This document shows, piece after piece, positions 8,320 through 16,694 of a stretch of DNA of 64,000 nt. The notes below the pieces were generated by a model. That model saw nothing but the letters and a program-made list of their open reading frames with translations. It had not been told where the DNA came from and searched no databases. Source of the stretch: Ancylobacter lacus (GTDB lineage: Bacteria > Pseudomonadota > Alphaproteobacteria > Rhizobiales > Xanthobacteraceae); assembly GCF_018390635.1 (NCBI RefSeq), contig NZ_JAHBGE010000064.1, positions 1 through 64,000 on the forward strand. Direction: 5' to 3'. The position numbers and the translations under genes were made by a program. Numbering within the stretch: position 1 is the stretch's first letter; each line of letters opens with the position of its first letter.

Positions 8320-9225
8320 CTACACCGCATCGGTCATGCCCGGTGACGATCCAAATGCGCTCAGGGAAAAGGCAATAAAGCTCCGCAGGCGTGGCGTCAT
8401 GCGTCGGTCGCGTTGGTAGAGAAGCCACATGGGTCGTTCACCCAGCCGCCAATCCGGGAAGAGCCGAACCAGACAGCCGGCCTCGAGATCGCGTTTCACG
8501 AGGAGTTCGGGCTGCATGACGATGCCAAGACCTGCACGCGCCGCGGCACGGACGGCCTGACCACTGTTGACGGTGATCATCCGTGGAGGTGTAATCGCTC
8601 TTTCGTCGTCCTCCCTCGCAAATGTCCATGGCGACCGCGCCGACGGGGTGAAGGCGATGGTGTCGTGGCCGGCCAGCTCGTCGGGATGCATCGGCATGCC
8701 ACGGCGGGCGAGATAGTCGGGCGCGGCGCAGACCGCCATGCGGTAAGGAGCCAAGGGTCTGGCAATCAGCGCGCTGTCCTGCATCACGCCAATGCGGAAG
8801 GCGATATCGAACCCTTCTTCGACCAGATCGACATTGCGATCGGACAAGGCAATATCGAGTTCCACGTCGGGCGCGGACAGTCGGTAGCCGCCGAGCGCCG
8901 GCATCAGTGCTTCCGCGCCGAAGGTGGTGGGTGCCGTGATGCGCAATCGACCCTTCAGGCGCGTCTGCTGAAGCTCGGCGGCCTCTTCGGCCAGCGCAAT
9001 GCGGTCCAGAATGTCGCGACACTGCTCGACATAGCTTGCGCCGAAATCCGTCAGGCTTTGCCGCCGGGTGGTGCGATTCAGGAGGCGTGTTCCAAGGCGT
9101 TCTTCCAGCGCCGCGATCTGCTGCCCGACCATGGCCGGAGATTGCCCGAGGACGGCCGAGGCTGCGCTCATCGAGCCGGCCTGCACCGTCGCGACGAAGG
9201 CCTGCATGCAGCGCACGACGTCCAT
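8320..9225 (-). CDS. LysR-family transcriptional regulator
   Basis: A 301-residue LysR regulator. The N-terminal winged HTH (MQAFVATVQAGSMSAASAVL... followed by LEERLGTRLLNRTTRR) is typical of the CrgA/AaeR-like subgroup, and residues from about 90 form the periplasmic-binding-protein-like effector domain. It is divergent from an SDR gene with about 100 bp between, the usual layout for a LysR activator and its target. An 18-bp dyad with T-N11-A spacing lies in the gap. The effector is unknown. Confidence 0.92.
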   Translation of the reverse strand: MDVVRCMQAFVATVQAGSMSAASAVLGQSPAMVGQQIAALEERLGTRLLNRTTRRQSLTDFGASYVEQCRDILDRIALAEEAAELQQTRLKGRLRITAPTTFGAEALMPALGGYRLSAPDVELDIALSDRNVDLVEEGFDIAFRIGVMQDSALIARPLAPYRMAVCAAPDYLARRGMPMHPDELAGHDTIAFTPSARSPWTFAREDDERAITPPRMITVNSGQAVRAAARAGLGIVMQPELLVKRDLEAGCLVRLFPDWRLGERPMWLLYQRDRRMTPRLRSFIAFSLSAFGSSPGMTDAV

Positions 9226-9276
9226 TCAATGATATTCCCGTATAATAATCCAATTTTTGCGCCGATTATCACGGCG

Positions 9277-9294
9277 GTTGTCGCCAATTACAAC
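9277..9294. promoter_or_regulatory. Candidate LysR binding dyad
   Basis: GTTGTCGCCAATTACAAC has 5-bp inverted arms (GTTGT/ACAAC) and contains two T-N11-A pairs, the classic LysR recognition layout. It lies between the divergent LysR and SDR genes, 32 bp upstream of the SDR start. Function is inferred from layout only. Confidence 0.45.
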
Positions 9295-9325
9295 TCCCGG
9301 AACGTCGTCCCTGGAGGAGTTGGAT

Positions 9326-10087
9326 ATGACGCTCACGCGATTTTCGGGAAAAACGGTCGTTATAACGGGTGCGGGAACCGGCATGGGGCGCGCGGCTGCG
9401 ATCCGCCTCTCCAGGGAGGGGGCACGATGCGTTCTCGTCGGCCGGCGTCAGGCTCCGCTCGATGAGGTTGCCGCCGAGATCGTCGCCCAAGGCGGCTCCA
9501 CCCTGGCCATTGCCTGCGACATCGCCAACGCCGCCGACGTCGAGGCCATGATGCGGCAGGCCGCGGGCGAGAACGGTCGCATCGCTGGTCTCTTTGCAAA
9601 TGCGGGCGTGCTGGGCATGTTCAAGCCTCTCGCCGAGACGGAGACTGCGGACTTCGAGGGTCTCGTCAGCACCAACCTGTTGGGCACCTTCCTCACGATC
9701 AAGCACGCCTTGCCACATCTTCAAGGTGGCGCCGTCGTCATCAACGCCTCATGGACCGTCAACAGCGTCATGCCCGGCGCGGGAGCCTATGCGGCGACCA
9801 AGGGGGCGTTGATCGCCATGATGCACACGCTCGCCATGGAGCAGGGTGCCCGCAACGTCCGCATCAACAGCATCAGTCCCGGCATCATCCTGACCCCGAT
9901 GGCCGACGAGGTTCTGGACCCGGCACTCTCCGCCCGGCTCGCCGCTCACGCTCCGCTGGGACGAAACGGAACACCTGACGACATCGCCGGCACCGTCGCC
10001 TGGCTGCTCTCCGACGATGCCGGGTTCGTCACGGGGCAGGATATCGCGATCGACGGCGGCTTCACACTTGGAGGGCCGCGCCTGTGA
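9326..10087 (+). CDS. SDR-family NAD(P)-dependent oxidoreductase
   Basis: A 253-residue classical short-chain dehydrogenase/reductase. The cofactor motif TGAGTGMG is near the N-terminus, NAG (ANAGVLG) near 90, the catalytic Ser in INASWT, and Tyr/Lys in AYAATKGAL. The C-terminus has the GQDIAIDGGFTLGG signature. After the Gly-rich motif the sequence carries VGRRQAPL, which favours NADP(H). The ATG at 9326 has GGAGGAG upstream. The substrate is unknown; the divergent LysR gene probably controls it. A strong bidirectional terminator follows. Confidence 0.92.
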   Translation: MTLTRFSGKTVVITGAGTGMGRAAAIRLSREGARCVLVGRRQAPLDEVAAEIVAQGGSTLAIACDIANAADVEAMMRQAAGENGRIAGLFANAGVLGMFKPLAETETADFEGLVSTNLLGTFLTIKHALPHLQGGAVVINASWTVNSVMPGAGAYAATKGALIAMMHTLAMEQGARNVRINSISPGIILTPMADEVLDPALSARLAAHAPLGRNGTPDDIAGTVAWLLSDDAGFVTGQDIAIDGGFTLGGPRL

Positions 10088-10183
10088 GCGAGGGCACGGA
10101 GAACGTCGGAAGGCGATAGCGTAGACATCGCTCCTGTCTTCACCCGGCGCAGCGCGGCTGGCGGCGCCGGAGAGCCCATGCGC

Positions 10184-10215
10184 AAACGGCCGGTCCCGTG
10201 CGGGACCGGCCGTTT
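10184..10215. terminator. Bidirectional terminator between SDR and ptsN
   Basis: AAACGGCCGGTCCCG and its exact complement form a 15-bp stem around a 2-nt TG gap. The flanking A and T bases make it usable in both directions. It lies between the converging ends of the SDR gene and ptsN. Confidence 0.8.
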
Positions 10216-10250
10216 GTCGTGACGGGATGACGAAAGCGAAGGCGGCGCCC

Positions 10251-10715
10251 TCAGGCGGCGTTCGAGGCGGCGGTGCCGGTGAGCAGGTTGAGCAGGGCCT
10301 GGGGATCGCGGGTCGCGCGGATCTTGCCGGCGGTTTCCTGGTCGCGCAGCAGCCGCGCCACCCGGGCCAGCGCCTTGAGGTGGTCGGCGCCGGCGGCCTC
10401 GGGCGCCAGCAGCAGGAACACCAGATCGACCGGCTCGCCGTCCAGCGCCTCGAAGTCGATCGGCTTCTCCAGCCGGGCGAACATGCCGAACAGCCGCTCC
10501 ATCTTCGGCAGCTTGCCGTGCGGGATGGCGATGCCGTGGCCGACGCCGGTGGAGCCGAGCCGCTCGCGCTGGTTCAGCGTCTCGAAGATCTCGCGCTCGT
10601 CGCGCCGGAGGAGATCGGCGGCCCGGGAGGCAAGCTCCTGGAGAGCCTGCTTCTTGCTGGCGGCCCGCAGCGAGGGGATCACGGCCGGCAGCGTGAGAAG
10701 GTCGATCAGCGCCAT
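10251..10715 (-). CDS. ptsN: PTS IIA-like nitrogen regulatory protein PtsN
   Basis: The 154-residue EIIA-Ntr of the nitrogen phosphotransferase system. It is phosphorylated by NPr and signals to potassium transport, kinases and metabolism rather than carrying sugar. The phospho-accepting His lies in GIAIPHGKL (about residue 66), and the domain spans the whole protein. It is the last gene of the lpt-rpoN-hpf-ptsN cluster, as in many proteobacteria. The gap to hpf holds an unusual 18-bp repeat array. Confidence 0.96.
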   Translation of the reverse strand: MALIDLLTLPAVIPSLRAASKKQALQELASRAADLLRRDEREIFETLNQRERLGSTGVGHGIAIPHGKLPKMERLFGMFARLEKPIDFEALDGEPVDLVFLLLAPEAAGADHLKALARVARLLRDQETAGKIRATRDPQALLNLLTGTAASNAA

Positions 10716-10882
10716 AGGGTCTGTCCGGGTGTGGCAGCGGTGGCCGGGCCGGCGAAGCCGCCGGCCGCCGCAGGTTCGTGGCCGGCCGCGGCGACGCGGG
10801 CCGGGCGTGGCGTGACGTATCGGGGCGTGGCGTGTCCGGGCATCCGCGTCGACACCGGGCTGGACGGGGCGCCGGGCATCCC

Positions 10883-10972
10883 GCCACGCGGCATGTGCCC
10901 GCCACGCGCCATGTGCCGGCGACGCGGCATGTGCCGGCTACGCGGCATGTGCCGGCCACGCGCGATGTCGCG
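10883..10972. repeat. Five 18-bp tandem repeats between hpf and ptsN
   Basis: Five adjacent 18-bp units (10883, 10901, 10919, 10937 and 10955) vary around a core like CACGCGGCATGTGCC. The array lies inside the ~307-bp gap between hpf and ptsN, which otherwise holds nothing recognisable. Open frames crossing it give His-Met-Pro-Arg repeats but show no gene-like start or family similarity, so it is treated as noncoding. Confidence 0.8.
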
Positions 10973-11022
10973 CGCGGAACCGCGCGCGACGGGGCGAAGG
11001 GCTCGGGAGAGCGCGCGGCGGG

Positions 11023-11619
11023 TCAATGCACGCCGTCCGCCACCGGCTGCGCCGGCGGGTCCACCCAGCCGACATGGCCGTCGGCACGCCGATACACCAC
11101 ATTGATGCGGCCATGGCCGGCATGGCGGAACACCAGCACCGCGGCGCCGGTGAAATCCAGCTCCAGCACCGCGTCGCTGACCGCGAGGGTCGGCAGGCCG
11201 GTGGTGGCCTCGGCGACGACGGTGGGGCACCAGGCGTCGGCGACGACCTCTTCCTCCAGCTCGGACACGGAGAACACCGTGACCGCCGCCAGCTCCGCCG
11301 GCTCGACGCTGGCATGGCCATTGGCCGGGCGGCGGCGGACGCGGTTCTTGTAGCGGCGCAGCCGGGTCTCGATCCGCTCCACCGCGGCATCGGCGCTGGC
11401 ATAGGGGTCCTGGGCGTCGCCATGCGCCTGCAGGATGGTCCCGCTGTCGAGGTGCAGCGAGCAGTCGGACCGGTAGCCCGAACCCTCGCGGGCCACGGTC
11501 ACATGACCGGACCACCCGCCGTCGAAATATTTGCCAAGGGCGTCAGCAATGCGGTCGGAAACCCGTTGCCGCAAAACCTCGCCCACGTCCAGATTCTTAC
11601 CCGAAACGCGCAGCGGCAT
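11023..11619 (-). CDS. hpf: Long-form ribosome hibernation promoting factor
   Basis: A 198-residue long HPF that dimerises 70S ribosomes into inactive 100S particles in slow growth. The N-terminal S30AE domain covers about 1-100 (MPLRVSGKNLDVGEVLRQRV onward). A linker leads to the C-terminal dimerisation domain (about 140-198, with VLVFRHAGHGRINVVYRR and GWVDP). The ATG at 11619 has AAGGGA nine bases upstream; an upstream in-frame start at 11649 lacks similar support. It lies downstream of rpoN as in other proteobacteria. Confidence 0.95.
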   Translation of the reverse strand: MPLRVSGKNLDVGEVLRQRVSDRIADALGKYFDGGWSGHVTVAREGSGYRSDCSLHLDSGTILQAHGDAQDPYASADAAVERIETRLRRYKNRVRRRPANGHASVEPAELAAVTVFSVSELEEEVVADAWCPTVVAEATTGLPTLAVSDAVLELDFTGAAVLVFRHAGHGRINVVYRRADGHVGWVDPPAQPVADGVH

Positions 11620-11782
11620 CGTGACTAGTCCCTTAAATGGACAGGACACGGCGTGGCCTCGATCGCGACCCCGTCACGCCCCGTCCGAAACCCCCAACTT
11701 GCCCGGCCGGCGCCTTTAAGAGCTAGGAGTCTTCCCCGGACCTGTCAATCGGAACCGGAAGGCGGCACCGGGGCACCGCGGC

Positions 11783-13345
11783 TCAGTTTCCGCCGAGGGC
11801 GGCCTGCTTTTCGCGCCGGCGCTGCACGGAGGACGGAATCCGCATCGCCTCACGGTATTTGGCAACCGTTCGGCGGGCGATGTCGATGCCGGCCTCGCGC
11901 AAGCGCTGCACCAGCGTGTCGTCCGACAGCACGTCGCTGGGGCTCTCCGCGTCGATCATCTGCTTGATGCGGAAGCGCACCGATTCGGCCGAATGCGCCT
12001 CGCCGCCATCCGAGGAGGAAATGGAGGACGAGAAGAAATACTTCATCTCGAAGATTCCGCGCGGCGTCGCCATGTATTTGTTGGAGGTCACGCGGGAGAC
12101 GGTGGATTCGTGCATGCCGATGGCGTCGGCCACCATGCGCAGGTTCAGCGGCCGCAGATGCTGCACGCCGAGGGTGAGGAAGCCGTCCTGCTGGCGCACG
12201 ATCTCGGTGGCGACCTTGAGGATGGTGCGGGCGCGCTGGTCGAGCGAGCGGGTCAGCCAGGTCGCGGTCTGCATGCAGTCGGTGAGGAAGGCCTTTTCCC
12301 GGTCGTTGCGGGTGGTCTTGGAGACGCGGGAATAATAGGCCTGGTTCACCAGCACCCTCGGCAGGGTGTCGGAGTTCAGCTCGATGAACCAGCTGCCGTC
12401 CTGCGCCGGGCGCACGAACACGTCGGGCACGATGGGCTGCACCACGCCGGTGCCGAAGCTGAGGCCGGGCTTGGGGTTGAGGCGGCGGATTTCCGCCACC
12501 ATCTCGGCGAGGTCTTCCTCGTCGACCCCGCAGATGCGGCGAAGCTGGTTGAAGTCGCGCTTGGCCAGCAGGTCGAGATGCTGCAGCAGCGCCGCCATGG
12601 CGGGATCGTAGCGGTTGCGCTCGCGAAGCTGGATGGCGAGGCATTCCGCCAGCGAGCGGGCGCCGATGCCCGGCGGGTCGAAGGTGTGGATCACCTCCAG
12701 CACGCCCTCGATGGTCGGGGTGAGGGCGCCCAGCTTCTCGGCGATGCTCTCCACATCGGCGGTGAGATAGCCGGCATCGTCAATGAGGTCGATCAGGTGG
12801 TGGCCGATCAGCCGGGCGACGGGGTCGGAGACCGCGAGGGTGAGCTGGCGTTCCAGATGGTCGGCCAGCGTGGTCTCCGAGGAGACGAAGGCTTCGAGAT
12901 TGTAGCTGTCGTCGTCGCGCCCGCCGGAGCCGCCGCCGGACCATTCGGCATAGCCGCCGCCGTCGCCGCCCGGGCCGGCCGGCACGCTGTCGCGGCCGGC
13001 ATCGTCGGGGAAGACGTTTTCCAGCCCGGTGTCGAGCCGGTCCTCGATGGCGCTGCGGCTGGTTTCCAGCCGGTCCTCCATCCAGTCGGCGGCGCGCATC
13101 TCGCCGTCACCCGCCCGCGGCTCCTCGCCGCCGTCGCGGTCCGCCATCTCGCCGCCGGCGGCGTCGGCCGGCGCGGCTTCCGGCTCGCTCTGCCGCTCCA
13201 GCAGCGGGTTGCGCTCCAGCTCGGCCTCGACATAGGCGACCAGATCGAGATTGGAGAGCTGCAGCAGCTTGATGGCCTGCATCAGCTGCGGCGTCATCAC
13301 CAGAGACTGGGTCTGGCGGAACTCCATCCGCGGGCTCAGCGACAT
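11783..13345 (-). CDS. rpoN: RNA polymerase sigma-54 factor
   Basis: A 520-residue sigma-54, which directs RNA polymerase to -24/-12 promoters activated by AAA+ enhancer-binding proteins. Region I is intact (RQTQSLVMTPQLMQAIKLLQ), followed by an acidic, Gly-rich region II (about 55-155), the core-binding domain and the C-terminal DNA-binding part. The RpoN box ARRTVAKYR is near residue 495. The gap to the upstream lptB is 67 bp, so they are likely one transcript. Confidence 0.97.
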   Translation of the reverse strand: MSLSPRMEFRQTQSLVMTPQLMQAIKLLQLSNLDLVAYVEAELERNPLLERQSEPEAAPADAAGGEMADRDGGEEPRAGDGEMRAADWMEDRLETSRSAIEDRLDTGLENVFPDDAGRDSVPAGPGGDGGGYAEWSGGGSGGRDDDSYNLEAFVSSETTLADHLERQLTLAVSDPVARLIGHHLIDLIDDAGYLTADVESIAEKLGALTPTIEGVLEVIHTFDPPGIGARSLAECLAIQLRERNRYDPAMAALLQHLDLLAKRDFNQLRRICGVDEEDLAEMVAEIRRLNPKPGLSFGTGVVQPIVPDVFVRPAQDGSWFIELNSDTLPRVLVNQAYYSRVSKTTRNDREKAFLTDCMQTATWLTRSLDQRARTILKVATEIVRQQDGFLTLGVQHLRPLNLRMVADAIGMHESTVSRVTSNKYMATPRGIFEMKYFFSSSISSSDGGEAHSAESVRFRIKQMIDAESPSDVLSDDTLVQRLREAGIDIARRTVAKYREAMRIPSSVQRRREKQAALGGN

Positions 13346-13412
13346 GGCCGGTCTCCATGCCGCGGGGCCGCGGGGGCGTTGCAGGCGGGCGTGCGGGCGT
13401 CGGCGCGCGGGC

Positions 13413-14291
13413 TCACAGCCGGAACTCCTCGCCGAGATAGAGCCGGCGCACGTCGGGATTGGCGACGATCTCGTCCGGCAGGCCCTCCATCAGCACCGCG
13501 CCGGAATGGATGATGTAGGCCCGGTCGATCAGCCCCAGCGTCTCGCGCACATTGTGGTCGGTGATCAGCACGCCGATGCCGCGCTGGGTGAGGTGGCGCA
13601 CCAGCATCTGGATGTCGCCGACCGCGATCGGGTCGATGCCGGCGAAGGGCTCGTCCAGCAGCATGAAGGTCGGCCGGCTGGCCAGCGCCCGGGCGATCTC
13701 CACGCGCCGCCGCTCGCCGCCGGAGAGGGCGATGGCGGGCGACTTGCGCACATGGGTGACGCGGAACTCCTCCAGCAGGCTGTCGAGTTGCTCCTCCCGG
13801 CGGGCGCGGACGGGCTCCACCACCTCGAGAATCGCGCGGATGTTGTTCTCGACCGACAGGCCGCGGAAGATCGAGGCCTCCTGCGGGAGATAGCCGACGC
13901 CGAGCCGGGCGCGGCGGTACATCGGCAGGTGGGTGACGTCGTGGCCGTCCAGCGTGATGCGCCCGGCATCGGCCTTCACCAGCCCGGTGATCATGTAGAA
14001 GATGGTGGTCTTGCCCGCGCCGTTCGGGCCGAGCAGGCCGACCGCCTCGCCCCGGCGCACATTGAGCGCGGCGTCGCGCACCACCTTGCGACCGCCATAG
14101 CTCTTGGCGAGGCCGGTGGCGGCCAGCACACCCTCGCCCTGGCCGGGCGCCGCCTCGTCCGCGCGGGCGCGGCTGGCGGACGGGCTGGATGGGACCTGAC
14201 GGGCGCCGACGTCGCCGCCGAAGCCGGCCGACGCCATGGCGAGCGACGCGGCCGGGCGGAGCTCGCGGCCGAAGAACGGGAACAGCCTCAC
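13413..14291 (-). CDS. lptB: LPS export ABC transporter ATPase LptB
   Basis: The cytoplasmic ATPase that powers LPS extraction with LptFGC. Walker A is GPNGAGKTT, the signature is LSGGERRRVEIARAL, Walker B is FMLLDEPFAGID, and the switch His is in ITDHNV. It has about 50 extra residues before the ABC domain (MRLFPFFGRELRP... and an Ala/Gly/Ser-rich linker). The start is uncertain: a GTG at 14291 lies just after GGAGG, a second GTG sits at 14297, and the frame is open to 14393. It ends in the conserved YLGEEFRL tail. Confidence 0.93.
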   Translation of the reverse strand: MRLFPFFGRELRPAASLAMASAGFGGDVGARQVPSSPSASRARADEAAPGQGEGVLAATGLAKSYGGRKVVRDAALNVRRGEAVGLLGPNGAGKTTIFYMITGLVKADAGRITLDGHDVTHLPMYRRARLGVGYLPQEASIFRGLSVENNIRAILEVVEPVRARREEQLDSLLEEFRVTHVRKSPAIALSGGERRRVEIARALASRPTFMLLDEPFAGIDPIAVGDIQMLVRHLTQRGIGVLITDHNVRETLGLIDRAYIIHSGAVLMEGLPDEIVANPDVRRLYLGEEFRL

Positions 14292-14599
14292 ACGCACCCT
14301 CCGTGGTGAAAAGCACCACTCCAAGGGTGATAGCCCGTCGCGGCGACGCTGGCAAATAGCGATGATGCAAATACCGGGCCGAGGTGGCGGCAAAGGCCCC
14401 CGGCGCCTCCCGCCACCGGCTGGCCCGGCGGCCGGAGGCGGTGCGGCAGGTGCCGCCGCCGGGTCATCCTCGGGGGCCGGAGCCTCTCGCCGGAGGCGAT
14501 GTGCCGCCGCCGGAAACCCGCCGCCGGAAACCTTGCCGCCGATGCGCCGGCGCGGCGCCCCGGGCGGGCGGTGTCAGGCGAGTCGCGCCGGCCCGGGGT
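14292..14599. other. Spacer between lptA and lptB
   Basis: About 308 bp of very GC-rich spacer in an otherwise tight operon. It contains short repeats such as GCCGCCGGAAACC occurring twice in a row near 14510-14535. No convincing gene, promoter or terminator is seen; part of it could belong to lptB if translation begins further upstream. Confidence 0.4.
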
Positions 14600-15385
14600 T
14601 CAGGGCTTCGGCTTGGCCGGCGTCGCGCCGGGCTCGGCGCCTTCCTTCATGCTGTTGGGCACGATCAGGCTCTGGATGCGGCCGCCCTCGAAGCGCGAGG
14701 TACCGGAGACCAGATCCACCGTCAGCTTGCGGCCGCGGATGACGTTCGGGCCCTGGGTCAGCACCACCGGCTTGCCGGTGAGGGTGATGATGTTGGTCTT
14801 GGCCTCGAACACGCCCTGGTCGCCGGTCGCGCTCTGCTCCTTGGTGGTGACCACCACGCCGCCATTCATCTCCAGCCGGCGGATCGAGGAGGAGCCCATC
14901 GGGCCGCCCGCCTCGGCGCTGCCGGCCGTGGTGGCGGGCTGGGCCGGCGGCGGGCCGCCATTGGCGCCCGGCTTCACCGCGGGCCGGGCGGCGGCTTCCG
15001 CCGCCGGTGCGGCGCCAGCGGCCTCGGCCGGGTTCTTGCCGTCGTAGAACACCACCAGCTCGTTGCAGCGCAGCGTGGTGTCGCCCTGGGTCACAACGAC
15101 ATTGCCGGTGAACACCGCGGCCTTGTCCTTGTCGCGCACCTCCAGCTCGTTGGCGTCGATGCGGATCGGCTGGTCGCGGTTGGTGGTGAAGCCCTGCAGG
15201 GCGTTGGGCACGTTGTTGGTCTGCGCGGCGGCGGGGGACGCCGCGGCGAGGGCGACGGCGAGGCCGACCGCAACGGCAACGCCGGCCGCGAGGGCCGGCG
15301 CCGGTGCCACGGCAGGACGCGGCAGGGCGGCGCGGGCAGGGCCGGGCGGGAGGCGGCGGGTGCGGACGGGTGCAATCAGCTTCAT
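14600..15385 (-). CDS. lptA: LPS transport periplasmic protein LptA
   Basis: A 261-residue OstA/LptA-type protein forming the periplasmic bridge that carries LPS between LptC and LptD. A long basic, Ala/Pro-rich leader with a signal peptide ends near residue 55 (AAASPAAAQ). The beta-jellyroll then starts (PIRIDANELEVRDKDKAAVF) but is interrupted by a Pro/Ala/Gly-rich insertion (about 117-165) before resuming at SIRRLEMNGGVVVTTKEQ. It lies between lptC and lptB in the canonical order. Confidence 0.92.
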   Translation of the reverse strand: MKLIAPVRTRRLPPGPARAALPRPAVAPAPALAAGVAVAVGLAVALAAASPAAAQTNNVPNALQGFTTNRDQPIRIDANELEVRDKDKAAVFTGNVVVTQGDTTLRCNELVVFYDGKNPAEAAGAAPAAEAAARPAVKPGANGGPPPAQPATTAGSAEAGGPMGSSSIRRLEMNGGVVVTTKEQSATGDQGVFEAKTNIITLTGKPVVLTQGPNVIRGRKLTVDLVSGTSRFEGGRIQSLIVPNSMKEGAEPGATPAKPKP

Positions 15386-15540
15386 GATGATGTTTTAGCC
15401 GGGCGCGCGGCGGGCTTCAATGCGGGAAAGGCGTTCGGCGGGACGGCTTTCGGCAGGCAAGCATCTGGCGGGCAGGCATCTGGCCGCACGTCGTCCGGCG
15501 CCGCGCCGCGGAAGAGCCTTGGGGGCGGGACGTGCGGCGT

Positions 15541-15568
15541 GCCCCGGGTGGGGTGCCCCGGGTGGGGT
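15541..15568. repeat. Two 14-bp tandem repeats
   Basis: GCCCCGGGTGGGGT occurs twice in tandem in the short spacer between lptC and lptA. The ~200-bp spacer also contains near-repeats of GGCATCTGGC around 15465-15485. No function is evident. Confidence 0.7.
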
Positions 15569-15588
15569 GCTGCCCCCCGCGCCCGCGC

Positions 15589-16596
15589 TCACGGCGCCCG
15601 CTGGGGCGGCAGCGGCGCGGTCACCGGCATGCGCTCGGCAGGGCTGGCGCTGTCCGCGGCGGGTCCGCTCTCGGCGAGGGTGGTCGGGCGCGCGGCCGCC
15701 GTGGCGCCGTCGCCGGGCAGCGCCGCGCGCGGCGTCGGCCGCGGCGTGGCCGTGCCGGTGGCGTCGCTGCGGGAGCCGGGTGCGCCCGCTGCCGCGCCGC
15801 CGGAACCGGTTCCCTCCGGGGCGGGGGCGGCGCCCTCCGCCGGGTCGGCGGCCTCGAGCGGCTCCTCCGGCGGCGGCTTGTTCAGGCCGCGGGCCTCGCG
15901 CTCGGCCTGGTCGGTCGGGGGCATCCTGAACACCAGCGTGACATGGCCGGTGAGCAGGGCGCGGGCGTCCTTCTGCGAGACTTCCAGCGTGTCGGCGGTG
16001 AGCTTGCCGTCGAGATAGGTCAGCTCCACCGGCTGGCGCGACACCATGGTGCCGGCCTTCATGTCGATCTCGGCTTCGGCGAGCTTGCCGCCATAGCCGG
16101 TGCTGGTGTCGAAATGCACGCCGTCCGAGAGCCGCATCTGCTGGCTCTTGGTGTTGTACTGCCCGGCCCTGGACTGCAGCCGGGCCCAGCCCTTGTCCGC
16201 CATTTCGAGACGGGCATTGATCTCGCTGAGGTCGATCTGGTCGGGGTTGGTCAGGTCCTGCGAGGCCGAGATGGCCGAGACATTGTAGCCGCGGTTGTCG
16301 GCGGTGAAGCCGGACAGCTTGGGCAGGTCCATCACCACCCGGCTGCCGCGCAGCGACACCCGGCCCAGCTCGAAGGGCAGGTTGGCGGCAAGGCCCAGCG
16401 GCTCCAGATAGATGAAGGCCCCGGCCACCAGCGCGGTGAGGACGACGCCGAGCGGCAGGCCGACGCGCAGCAGCCGCACCCGGCGGCTATGCCGGGCCGC
16501 GGCGCGAAAGCCGGCGGCGCTGTCGGTGTGGCGCGCGGCGAACTCCAGCGAGGCCGCGCCGTCGAGGCTCTGACGTGGTGAAACGTGCCGGTTCAT
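15589..16596 (-). CDS. lptC: LPS export protein LptC with disordered tail
   Basis: A 335-residue bitopic inner-membrane protein that receives LPS from LptB2FG and passes it to LptA. A membrane helix lies at about 45-65 (LLRVGLPLGVVLTALVAGAF), followed by the LptC/OstA-like beta domain to about residue 225. The remaining ~110 residues are a low-complexity Pro/Ala/Gly/Thr tail. Typical LptC is about 190-220 residues, so the tail is an addition. It heads the lptC-lptA-lptB-rpoN-hpf-ptsN block. Confidence 0.9.
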   Translation of the reverse strand: MNRHVSPRQSLDGAASLEFAARHTDSAAGFRAAARHSRRVRLLRVGLPLGVVLTALVAGAFIYLEPLGLAANLPFELGRVSLRGSRVVMDLPKLSGFTADNRGYNVSAISASQDLTNPDQIDLSEINARLEMADKGWARLQSRAGQYNTKSQQMRLSDGVHFDTSTGYGGKLAEAEIDMKAGTMVSRQPVELTYLDGKLTADTLEVSQKDARALLTGHVTLVFRMPPTDQAEREARGLNKPPPEEPLEAADPAEGAAPAPEGTGSGGAAAGAPGSRSDATGTATPRPTPRAALPGDGATAAARPTTLAESGPAADSASPAERMPVTAPLPPQRAP

Positions 16597-16694
16597 GATC
16601 CCCTGTGTGCCACGCCCCGATTAGCCCCGTTCCAACATGCGGTCATCCGCGCCTGCGTGCAAGCCGGCGCGCGCAACCCTGCCGTGCCTTTCGG

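Noticed and set aside
10883-10972. CRISPR array
   Set aside because: Units of 18 bp follow each other without spacers and vary in sequence, so this is a simple tandem repeat. The 32-bp array at 47980 is rejected as CRISPR for the same reason.
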